A DNA stretch of 5,379 bases from Sphingobium sp. (GTDB lineage: Bacteria > Pseudomonadota > Alphaproteobacteria > Sphingomonadales > Sphingomonadaceae), in the NCBI GenBank assembly GCA_030148625.1, contig JASBTC010000306.1:1-5379 (forward strand). Direction: 5' to 3'. Every line of letters begins with the position of its first letter. Within the stretch, counting starts at the first letter, position 1. The notes beneath the pieces were generated by a model. It did no database searches and was not told where the DNA came from. It worked only from the letters and a program-made list of their open reading frames with translations. The position numbers and the translations under genes are program-made. Positions 1 through 5,340 of the stretch are shown piece after piece.

Positions 1-5
1 CACAA

Positions 6-31
6 CCCTCTCCCACTGAAGAGGGAGAGGG
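6..31 (-). terminator. GC-rich hairpin after the polyamine dehydrogenase gene
   Basis: A perfect 9-bp inverted repeat, CCCTCTCCC at 6-14 and GGGAGAGGG at 23-31, encloses an 8-base loop. It begins 8 bases beyond the stop codon of the leftward gene, where a terminator is expected. Read leftward, the stem is followed only by TTGTG, so the U-tract is poor. Read rightward, it is followed by CTTT, so it might act in both directions. Seen: the palindrome and its position. Inferred: termination. Similar CCCTCTCCC palindromes are dispersed in many genomes, so it could also be a copy of an intergenic repeat. Confidence 0.55.
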
Positions 32-39
32 CTTTAGGT

Positions 40-1245
40 TCAGAACTGAAGCGGCCCGTCCAACTCTTTGACCTGACAGGGCAGGCCATGGAGGTTCAGC
101 ATGTCCATGAACGGATCGGGATCGAACTGTTCCATGTTGAACACGCCGTCGCCGCGCCATTTGCCGGTCAGCATCATCGCGGCGCCGATCATCGCCGGCA
201 CGCCGGTGGTATAGCTCACCGCCTGGTTGCCGGTTTCCTCATAGGCGTCCTCATGGTCGCAAATATTGTAGACATAGACCGTCTTCGCCGCGCCGTCCTT
301 CTCGCCCGTGGCGATGTCTCCGATATTGGTCTTGCCGTGCGTCGTCGGACCCAGGCTCGACGGTTCGGGCAGCACCGCCTTCAGGAACTGCAGCGGAATG
401 ATCTCGCGGCCTTCATAGATCACCGGATCGATCCGGGTCATGCCGACATTCTGCAACACTTCCAGATGCTTGAGATATGCATCTCCGAACGTCATCCAGA
501 AACGGATGCGCTTGATCTCGGGATAGTGCTTCGCCAGCGACTCCAGTTCCTCATGATACATGAGGTACATGTTCTTCTCGCCGACGCTTTCGAAGTCGAA
601 CGTCTGCTTGTGGCTGAGCGCGGGGCCTTCCACCCATTCGCCGTTCGCCCAGTGGCGCGACGGCGCGGTGACTTCGCGGATGTTGATCTCCGGATTGAAG
701 TTGGTCGCGAAATGCTGGCCATGGTCGCCGCCATTGCAGTCGAGGATGTCGAGCGTGTCGATGCGGTCGAGCAGGTGCTTCTTGATGTAGCTGGCGAAGA
801 CCGAGGTAACGCCGGGATCGAAGCCCGATCCGAGCAGCGCCATCAGCCCGGCTTCCTTGAAACGGTCATGATAGGCCCATTGCCAGCCATATTCGAACTT
901 CGCTTCGTCGCGCGGCTCGTAATTGGCGGTGTCGAGATAATCGACGCCGGCCTTGAGGCAGGCATCCATGATCGACAGATCCTGGTAGGGCAGCGCCAGA
1001 TGGACGACGAGCTTGGGCTTCACGCGCTCGATCAGCGCGGCGGTTGCCTCGACATCGTCGGCGTCGACTTCGGCAGTGTCGATCGTGACGCCGGTGCGCG
1101 CCTTCACCGACTCGGCGATCGCGTCGCATTTCGCCTTGCGGCGGCTCGCGAGCGTGATGTGCGAGAAGATGTCGGTGTTCATCGCCATCTTGTGCACCGC
1201 GACGGACCCGACGCCGCCTGCGCCGATCACCAGAACCTTGCTCAC
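40..1245 (-). CDS. carboxynorspermidine/carboxyspermidine dehydrogenase (saccharopine dehydrogenase family)
   Basis: This 401-residue cytosolic enzyme is expected to reduce, with NADPH, the Schiff base formed between aspartate semialdehyde and a diamine (diaminopropane or putrescine). The product is carboxynorspermidine or carboxyspermidine, which a separate decarboxylase converts to the triamine. An N-terminal Rossmann fold opens with KVLVIGAGGVGSVAVHK (GxGGxG at residues 8-13), and ASRR (33-36) follows the second strand, where NADPH phosphate is often bound. Further family-like stretches are LALPYQDLSIMDACLKAGVDYLDTANYE in its 84-110 region, GSGFDPG (139-145) and the C-terminal YTTGVPAMIGAAMML region (345-359). 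The length fits the family. I chose the GTG at 1245-1243 because GGAG lies 6 bases upstream and the protein then starts MSKVLVIG; ATGs at 1251 and 1257 are in frame but poorly spaced. True saccharopine dehydrogenase is less likely. The partner decarboxylase is not in view and may lie to the left. Confidence 0.85.
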   Translation of the reverse strand: MSKVLVIGAGGVGSVAVHKMAMNTDIFSHITLASRRKAKCDAIAESVKARTGVTIDTAEVDADDVEATAALIERVKPKLVVHLALPYQDLSIMDACLKAGVDYLDTANYEPRDEAKFEYGWQWAYHDRFKEAGLMALLGSGFDPGVTSVFASYIKKHLLDRIDTLDILDCNGGDHGQHFATNFNPEINIREVTAPSRHWANGEWVEGPALSHKQTFDFESVGEKNMYLMYHEELESLAKHYPEIKRIRFWMTFGDAYLKHLEVLQNVGMTRIDPVIYEGREIIPLQFLKAVLPEPSSLGPTTHGKTNIGDIATGEKDGAAKTVYVYNICDHEDAYEETGNQAVSYTTGVPAMIGAAMMLTGKWRGDGVFNMEQFDPDPFMDMLNLHGLPCQVKELDGPLQF

Positions 1246-1251
1246 ACCCAT

Positions 1252-1255
1252 CTCC
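1252..1255 (-). promoter_or_regulatory. ribosome binding site that favours the GTG start
   Basis: Read leftward, GGAG lies exactly 6 bases before the GTG at 1245-1243. It abuts the ATG at 1251 (no spacer) and overlaps the codon after the ATG at 1257, so it can serve neither ATG well. This is the main reason for preferring the GTG start. Confidence 0.6.
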
Positions 1256-1277
1256 ATTTGCCGGGGGAAAGGGCGGC

Positions 1278-1305
1278 TATATAGGGATGCTTCGTGACAG
1301 GGCAA
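1278..1305 (-). promoter_or_regulatory. probable promoter of the polyamine dehydrogenase gene
   Basis: Read leftward, TTGCCC (1305-1300) is followed by a 16-base spacer and TATATA (1283-1278), a good sigma-70-like -35/-10 pair. Transcription would start near 1271, leaving a leader of about 25 bases that contains the GGAG. The -10 sits in a palindromic CTATATAG, so it could in principle also be read rightward, but I find no matching -35 on that strand. No clear promoter for the divergent dehydratase operon is visible in the rest of the 1246-1341 gap. Confidence 0.5.
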
Positions 1306-1341
1306 AGTACGACATGACGATGCGCTGGAACGATCACGTCG

Positions 1342-2319
1342 ATGCGAACCCCTAGAGCCCCCCTGATGCGCAAGCCCAATCGAGACGGCGTCCTCGCCGC
1401 CGCCGCGAAGATCGCCGAAATCCTTCCGGAAACCCCGTTGCTGTCGTTCGAGCATGAGGGGCACAAATTCTGGTGCAAGGCCGAATCGCTTCAGCCGATG
1501 GGCGCGTTCAAACTGCGCGGGGCCTGGCATCGTCTGACCGATCTCGATGCCGATGAGCGCGCGGCCGGCGTCGTCGCCTTCTCCTCCGGCAACCATGCCC
1601 AGGGGGTCGCCTGGTCGGCGAAGCGGCTCGGCATGCCGTCGACGATCGTCATGCCGGCCGATGCGCCGCGCAAGAAGCTGGAGAACACCCGCGCGCTTGG
1701 CGCCGAGGTCATGCTCTACGATCGGATGAAGGAGGATCGGGCGGTGATCGGCGCAGCGCTGGCAGCAGAGCGTGGCGCGACGCTCGTGCCCAGCTTCGAC
1801 GATGCCTGGGTGATCGAGGGGCAGGGCAGCGCCGGCATCGAAGCGACGGCCCAGTTGGAGCGAATCGCCGGCGGCGGCCCCGACCGGATCGTCATTCCCT
1901 GTGGTGGCGGCGGTCTGTCGGCCGGAATCGCGCTGGCCTGCCCCGAAGCGGAGATCGTGATCGCAGAACCTGAAGGCTGGGATGACATGTGCCAATCGCT
2001 CGCGGCGGGTGAGATCATCCCCGTCGGCCCCAATCCGCCGCCGACCGCATGCGACGCGCTCCAGACGCTGCGCGTCTCGCCACTGACGTTCGATGTGTTG
2101 CGGTCGCGCGGCGCGACCGGTGTCGCGGTGAGCGAGGCCGAGGTGGCGGCGGCGATGCGCTTCGCGTTCGATACGCTGCGCCTGGTGATCGAGCCGGGCG
2201 GCGCAGCCGCCCTTGCGGCGGTGCTGGCGGGCAAGGTCGCGGCGAGCGAGCGGACGTTGATCATCCTGTCGGGCGGCAATGTCGATGCCGCTCAGTTCGC
2301 GGCAGTGTTGGCGGGGTGA
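1342..2319 (+). CDS. threonine/serine dehydratase-like PLP enzyme
   Basis: This 325-residue protein belongs to fold-type-II PLP enzymes and most probably deaminates threonine or serine to a 2-oxoacid and ammonia. Lys57 in PMGAFKLRGA is the expected Schiff-base lysine. SSGNHAQG (81-88) is the substrate loop, CGGGGLSAG (187-195) cradles the PLP phosphate, VIEPGGAAALAA (282-293) is typical of threonine dehydratases, and SGGNVD (310-315) is the C-terminal cofactor-contact motif. No ACT regulatory domain follows, so it resembles the short catabolic type rather than feedback-controlled IlvA. The usual TGSFKxRGA reads MGAFKLRGA here. Serine racemase or a hydroxy-amino-acid dehydratase with another substrate cannot be excluded. 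The start is uncertain: ATG 1342 has only a weak GGAA upstream, and ATG 1366 (MRKPNRDG) is a reasonable alternative. It heads a three-gene operon, and its TGA overlaps the next start. Confidence 0.85.
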   Translation: MRTPRAPLMRKPNRDGVLAAAAKIAEILPETPLLSFEHEGHKFWCKAESLQPMGAFKLRGAWHRLTDLDADERAAGVVAFSSGNHAQGVAWSAKRLGMPSTIVMPADAPRKKLENTRALGAEVMLYDRMKEDRAVIGAALAAERGATLVPSFDDAWVIEGQGSAGIEATAQLERIAGGGPDRIVIPCGGGGLSAGIALACPEAEIVIAEPEGWDDMCQSLAAGEIIPVGPNPPPTACDALQTLRVSPLTFDVLRSRGATGVAVSEAEVAAAMRFAFDTLRLVIEPGGAAALAAVLAGKVAASERTLIILSGGNVDAAQFAAVLAG

Positions 2320-2504
2320 GCGGCGTTTATGGCTCGGTCGCATCCTTTGCGGTTGCGGTCGGCCCCGCAATCCTGATGATCGCCGCATTCGCGCTGGCGA
2401 TCGGTGGTGTCAGCCTGATCCGCAAGGGCAATCGGCAGAAAGGGATATTGATGATTGTCTGTGCCGCTGTGTTCGTCGCCAATGTCGCGATCCTGACGGC
2501 ATGA
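2316..2504 (+). CDS. small two-helix membrane protein, function unknown
   Basis: This 62-residue reading frame begins at a GTG that shares four bases (GTGA) with the end of the dehydratase gene and ends in an ATGA overlap with the next start, so it fits exactly between its neighbours. The protein has two hydrophobic segments, roughly residues 10-35 and 44-61, joined by a short basic stretch RKGNRQKG (36-43). By the positive-inside rule the loop would face the cytoplasm and both ends the periplasm. There is no cleavable signal peptide and no known motif. A single Cys (49) lies in helix 2. The upstream GGCGGG is at best a weak ribosome site, so translation is probably coupled to the dehydratase. 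I do not recognise a function. Support for its being real comes from the two overlaps and the composition, not from homology I can test. Confidence 0.72.
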   Translation: MSGVYGSVASFAVAVGPAILMIAAFALAIGGVSLIRKGNRQKGILMIVCAAVFVANVAILTA

Positions 2505-3289
2505 GCGGCGCCCGAATCTTCGATTTCACCGACGCGCTGGTACGGACGCCCGCGCCGAGCGTCGCCAACGGCCTGCGTGCCGGGGGGCAGGACGATCCGG
2601 ACTATGCGGCGGTCCTGGCCGAACATGGCGGCTATGTCGCAGCATTGCGCGCGGCGGGCGTCTCGGTCGAGATCCTGCCGCCGCTCGATGCCTATCCCGA
2701 TTCGGTTTTCGTCGAGGATCCTGCTTTCGTCATTCCCGAAGGGGCGATCCTGCTGCACCCCGGCACGCCGAGCCGCGCAGGGGAACGTGCGGAGATCGCC
2801 GACGCGCTTCGGCGGCGATTCGGTGTGGTGCTCGCGCTCGATCGCGGCCATGCCGATGGCGGTGATATCTTGATCCTGCCTGACGAGATACTGATCGGGC
2901 TGTCCGCCCGCACCGATCGCGAGGGTGCCGAGCGCTTCGCCGAACTGGCGGGCGAACTGGGGCGCCGGGTCCGTATCGTCGAGCCGCCCAGGGGCACGCT
3001 GCATCTGAAGACCGCTTCGTCGCTGATCGACGAGCGGACGGTGATCGCGACCCCGGCGCTGGCCGGGGCTGATCTGTTCGGCGATGTCGATGTCGTGACG
3101 ACGCCCGAGGGCGAAGAGGCGGCGGCGAACCTGTTGCGCGTCAATGAAACGGTGCTGGTCGGCGCGGCCTATCCGGCGACGGCCGCGCTGATCGAAGCGC
3201 GCGGCCTGTCCGTGGTTCCGCTGGCCGTGTCGGAGATCGCGAAGATCGACGCCGGCCTGTCCTGCATGTCGCTGCGCTGGCGGGCCTAG
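2501..3289 (+). CDS. dimethylarginine dimethylaminohydrolase (DDAH)-like amidinotransferase-fold hydrolase
   Basis: This 262-residue protein has the size and motif order of bacterial DDAH, which hydrolyses N-omega-methylated arginines to citrulline and methylamines through a cysteine adduct. The start MSGARIFDFTDALVRTPAPS resembles the family N-terminus (substrate-side xVRxP strand). VEDPAFV (71-77) carries the acidic pair, and HADGGDIL (117-124) carries the catalytic-type acid (Asp119) before GGD. GTLHLKTASSL (165-175) supplies His168, and DAGLSCMSLRW (250-260) supplies the nucleophile Cys255. The catalytic triad therefore appears intact. ATG 2501 overlaps the stop of the small membrane gene (ATGA), implying coupled translation. 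The context with a dehydratase suggests arginine or amino-acid breakdown. Another guanidino substrate is possible, because fold members share these motifs. The TAG stop is the first triplet of the palindrome that follows. Confidence 0.86.
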   Translation: MSGARIFDFTDALVRTPAPSVANGLRAGGQDDPDYAAVLAEHGGYVAALRAAGVSVEILPPLDAYPDSVFVEDPAFVIPEGAILLHPGTPSRAGERAEIADALRRRFGVVLALDRGHADGGDILILPDEILIGLSARTDREGAERFAELAGELGRRVRIVEPPRGTLHLKTASSLIDERTVIATPALAGADLFGDVDVVTTPEGEEAAANLLRVNETVLVGAAYPATAALIEARGLSVVPLAVSEIAKIDAGLSCMSLRWRA

Positions 3290-3350
3290 AGCCTGATCGC
3301 TTGAGGTGGAAGCGCTACGCGCTTCCGCCGATGGCGTGAATCAGGCTCTA
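3287..3350. repeat. nested palindrome, element 1 of the intergenic cluster
   Basis: An outer perfect 11-bp inverted repeat pairs TAGAGCCTGAT (3287-3297) with ATCAGGCTCTA (3340-3350). Inside it an inner hairpin pairs GGTGGAAGCGC (3305-3315) with GCGCTTCCGCC (3319-3329) over a TAC loop, perfect except for one T/G position. The left arm includes the TAG stop of the DDAH-like gene. No T-tract follows, so a classical Rho-independent terminator is not supported, although the structure could act at the 3' end. A diverged copy of the stretch CTTGAGGTGGAAGCGCTAC (3300-3318) recurs at 3424-3442 with 16 of 19 bases identical. Confidence 0.7.
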
Positions 3351-3362
3351 TTCATATGGTTG

Positions 3363-3412
3363 AGACCATGATTCACACTTCAGATTGATTCAATCTGAAG
3401 TGATCTTGGTCT
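3363..3412. repeat. palindrome, element 2 (copy A of a 40-base unit)
   Basis: The core is a perfect 12-bp stem, CACTTCAGATTG (3376-3387) with CAATCTGAAGTG (3391-3402), around an ATT loop. A further outer pairing, AGACCA (3363-3368) with TGGTCT (3407-3412), lengthens it to about 50 bases with internal mismatches. Bases 3372-3411 align without gaps to 3440-3479. Upstream, GTGAATCA (3336-3343) and TGATTCAC (3369-3376) offer an alternative pairing with element 1. Confidence 0.75.
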
Positions 3413-3439
3413 AAGGCTGAACCCTTGCGGTGGAAACGC

Positions 3440-3479
3440 TTCACACTTCAGGCTGTGACAGCCTGAAGTGATCGCGGTC
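3440..3479. repeat. palindrome, element 3 (copy B of the 40-base unit)
   Basis: A perfect 12-bp stem, CACTTCAGGCTG (3444-3455) with CAGCCTGAAGTG (3459-3470), surrounds a TGA loop. It shares the left flank TTCACACTTCAG and the right flank CTGAAGTGATC-NN-GGTC with copy A. It differs in the upper stem by two compensated base pairs, in the loop, and at two bases near the right end. It lies in the gap between two convergent genes. Confidence 0.75.
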
Positions 3480-3481
3480 CG

Positions 3482-3499
3482 GCCGATCACTTGATCGGC
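3482..3499. repeat. short palindrome spanning the hydrolase stop codon
   Basis: A perfect 8-bp inverted repeat, GCCGATCA (3482-3489) with TGATCGGC (3492-3499), has a 2-base centre. It contains the stop codon (3489-3487) and last codons of the leftward hydrolase gene. It has no T-tract, so termination is only a possibility. It may be incidental or a fourth member of the palindrome cluster. Confidence 0.45.
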
Positions 3500-4143
3500 G
3501 AGTTCGGGTCCAGACGCATGTCCAGATAATTGTCGACGGCACGCATCATCTCGTCGAGCTCATGCTCGAAGAAGTGGTTTGCCCGCGGAATCTCGTCGTG
3601 ATGGATGGTGATGTGCTTCTGCGTGCGCAGCTTGTCGACCAGCTTCTGCACCGCGCCGGGCGTTACCACTTCGTCGCCGGTTCCCTGCACGATGATGCCG
3701 GAGGCCGGGCAGGGCGCCAGGAAAGTGAAGTCGTACATGTTCGCCGGCGGCGCGATCGAGATGAAACCGCGCACTTCGGGGCGGCGCATCAGCAATTGCA
3801 TGCCGATCCACGCGCCGAAGCTGAAGCCCGCGATCCAGGTGGTCTGGGCTTCGGGATGGAAGCTCTGCACCCAGTCGAGCGCCGCCGCCGCGTCCGAAAG
3901 CTCGCCGACGCCGTTGTCGAACGTGCCCTGGCTCTTGCCGACGCCGCGGAAGTTGAAGCGCAGCGTCGCGAAGCCGCGGCGCTGGAAGGTCTTGTAGAGC
4001 GCCTGGGTGATCCGGTCGTTCATCGTGCCGCCGCCCTGAGGGTGCGGATGCAGGATCATGGCGACGGGTGCGCGTGGGCGGGGCGGTGGGCTGAAGCGGC
4101 CTTCGAGGCGCCCTTCGGGGCCGGGGATGATGACTTCTGGCAT
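3487..4143 (-). CDS. alpha/beta hydrolase (COG2945-like, serine hydrolase fold)
   Basis: This 218-residue cytosolic protein has an alpha/beta-hydrolase core without a lid domain. ILHPHPQGGGTMND (30-43) is the oxyanion-side strand and loop typical of this small-hydrolase group. NFRGVGKSQG (64-73) is the usual second motif. GFSFG (106-110) is the nucleophile elbow with Ser108, GTGDEVV (154-160) carries the acid Asp157, and RANHFFEH (187-194) carries the base His190. The triad is complete, so an active esterase or peptidase-like hydrolase is likely, but the natural substrate of this family is not established. The ATG at 4143 has AAGGT three bases upstream. The gene diverges from the cysteine desulfurase genes. 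The very proline-rich PPPRPRAP (19-26) follows the first strand. There is no signal peptide. Confidence 0.85.
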   Translation of the reverse strand: MPEVIIPGPEGRLEGRFSPPPRPRAPVAMILHPHPQGGGTMNDRITQALYKTFQRRGFATLRFNFRGVGKSQGTFDNGVGELSDAAAALDWVQSFHPEAQTTWIAGFSFGAWIGMQLLMRRPEVRGFISIAPPANMYDFTFLAPCPASGIIVQGTGDEVVTPGAVQKLVDKLRTQKHITIHHDEIPRANHFFEHELDEMMRAVDNYLDMRLDPNSPIK

Positions 4144-4216
4144 GGCACCTTCGTGCTGAAATTGGATTGGGTGCGTGGCTCCATGCGGGATGGGGCTGTG
4201 CGCGGTCGCGCCAGCC

Positions 4217-4244
4217 TATATAGATGCGCCTCACGGTTTCGCAA
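4217..4244 (-). promoter_or_regulatory. probable promoter of the alpha/beta hydrolase gene
   Basis: Read leftward, TTGCGA (4244-4239), a 16-base spacer and TATATA (4222-4217) form a -35/-10 pair with the same geometry as the one at 1278-1305. Transcription would start near 4210, giving a leader of about 65 bases. The -10 lies in a palindromic CTATATAG and could also serve the rightward desulfurase gene, whose start is about 40 bases on. No -35 is evident on that strand, and no clear iron-responsive operator could be recognised in 4144-4263. Confidence 0.5.
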
Positions 4245-4263
4245 TCGTCGGGAGCTTTAGCGG

Positions 4264-5340
4264 GTGAGCGACCGCCTTTATCTGGATCACGCGGCAACGA
4301 CGCCCGTGCTTTCCGCTGCACAGGCAGCAATGAACGACGCCATGACGCGATGGGCGAATCCGTCCTCGCCGCATGCCGAGGGCCGCGCCGCGCGCGCGGC
4401 CCTCGAGGATGCGCGTGCCCGGGCCAAGGCGGTGCTGGGCTGGACGGGCGAACTGATCTTCACCAGCGGCGCGACCGAAGCGATTCGGATCGCGCTGGCC
4501 CGCGCCAAGGCCGATGCGGTGCTGGTTGCCGCGACCGAGCATGACGCCGTTCATCGTGCCGCGCCCAAAGCCTTTTTCCTCCCCGTCCAGGGCGATGGCA
4601 CTGTTGCGGGCCATGCGCTGACGGGGCGACTCGGCGCGCTCGGCGCCGAACGGCCGCTGGTTGCGGTCCAGTCGGCGAACAGTGAAAGCGGTGTCCTGCA
4701 GCCGCTTGCCGAATTGATCCCGATCATTCGCGCCAAGGGCGGGCTGGTCTTTGCCGATTGCGCACAGTCGGCGGGCAAGCTGGCGCTGCCCGATGCCGAC
4801 CTGATCGCGATCTCGGCGCACAAGCTGGGCGGGCCGCCGGGGATCGGCGCCCTGCTGGTGCGCGATCTCGGCGATCTGGCGCCTGAAGGCGGCCAGGAAA
4901 AGGGCTATCGCGGCGGCACCGAGAATCTGCCGGCCGCGGTCGGCTTCGTCGCCGCGCTCGAGGCATCGCGGGCCTGGCTCAAGCGCGCCGAGGATCTGCG
5001 CGCGCATCTCGACGGCGCCATCGAGGCCGCGGGCGGCCAGGTGGTGGCGCGCAAGAGCCCGCGCATTCCGACCATCGCATCCTATCGCATGCCGGGCATG
5101 GCGGCGTCGGCACAGCTCATCCAGTTCGACATGGCCGGGATCGCGGTGTCGGCGGGCAGCGCCTGTTCGTCGGGCACGCTGAAATCAAGCCATGTCCTTG
5201 CCGCGATGGGCTGGGACGAGCGCGACGCGGCCGAAGTGATCCGCGTCAGTTTCGGCGCGCAGACGACACGCTCGAACGTCTATCGTTTCGTCGATCAATG
5301 GCAGCGGCTCGCCCGCGAAGCCAGGGCCCGCGCGGCGTGA
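4264..5340 (+). CDS. cysteine desulfurase (NifS/IscS family, aminotransferase class V), first of a tandem pair
   Basis: This 358-residue PLP enzyme is expected to take sulfur from cysteine, giving alanine and an enzyme persulfide for iron-sulfur cluster or thio-cofactor assembly. Family motifs appear in order: YLDHAATTP (6-14), SGATEA (68-73), TEHDAVH with His93 over the cofactor, FADCAQSAGK (163-172, Asp165 and Gln168), SAHKLGGPPGIG (184-195) with PLP lysine Lys187, YRGGTEN (215-221) and SAGSACSSGT (296-305) with persulfide Cys301. The small-residue loop after Cys301 resembles NifS/IscS rather than SufS. It is about 45 residues shorter than E. coli IscS. The usual NNExG motif reads NSESG (139-143), and FADCAQ has an extra Cys. 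The start is GTG with GGGAG (4250-4254) nine bases upstream. It overlaps a second desulfurase gene by GTGA, so the two are probably co-translated. Confidence 0.9.
   Translation: MSDRLYLDHAATTPVLSAAQAAMNDAMTRWANPSSPHAEGRAARAALEDARARAKAVLGWTGELIFTSGATEAIRIALARAKADAVLVAATEHDAVHRAAPKAFFLPVQGDGTVAGHALTGRLGALGAERPLVAVQSANSESGVLQPLAELIPIIRAKGGLVFADCAQSAGKLALPDADLIAISAHKLGGPPGIGALLVRDLGDLAPEGGQEKGYRGGTENLPAAVGFVAALEASRAWLKRAEDLRAHLDGAIEAAGGQVVARKSPRIPTIASYRMPGMAASAQLIQFDMAGIAVSAGSACSSGTLKSSHVLAAMGWDERDAAEVIRVSFGAQTTRSNVYRFVDQWQRLAREARARAA

Noticed and set aside
88..1284. 398-codon rightward open frame antisense to the polyamine dehydrogenase gene
   Set aside because: The translation is His/Arg/Val-rich with no recognisable motif, and it is the mirror of a gene with clear family motifs. 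Long antisense frames are expected in GC-rich DNA with third-position G/C.
1246..2388. In-frame upstream extension of the polyamine dehydrogenase to a 782-residue fusion
   Set aside because: The extra N-terminal part is Arg-rich and lies antisense to the dehydratase gene. The Rossmann fold begins directly at residue 3 from the GTG 1245 start, with a ribosome site and promoter in between.
2279..2500. N-terminal extension of the DDAH-like protein
   Set aside because: This stretch overlaps the dehydratase end and the small membrane gene in another frame and reads as Arg/Cys-rich sequence. The family N-terminus begins at ATG 2501.
3287..3486. CRISPR array or tRNA in the palindromic gap
   Set aside because: There are only two hairpin copies 68 bases apart, no regular spacer/repeat series, and no cloverleaf with a T-loop-like GTTCGA sequence.
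4144..4263. Iron-responsive (IscR/RirA/Fur-like) operator before the desulfurase pair
   Set aside because: I looked for an iron-rhodo-box-like or TGA-N9-TCA pattern and found no convincing match, so none is annotated.
4231..5007. Leftward open frame of 258 codons opposite the cysteine desulfurase
   Set aside because: It is opposite a gene with all desulfurase motifs and has Arg/Gln-rich low-information composition, so it is a shadow frame.
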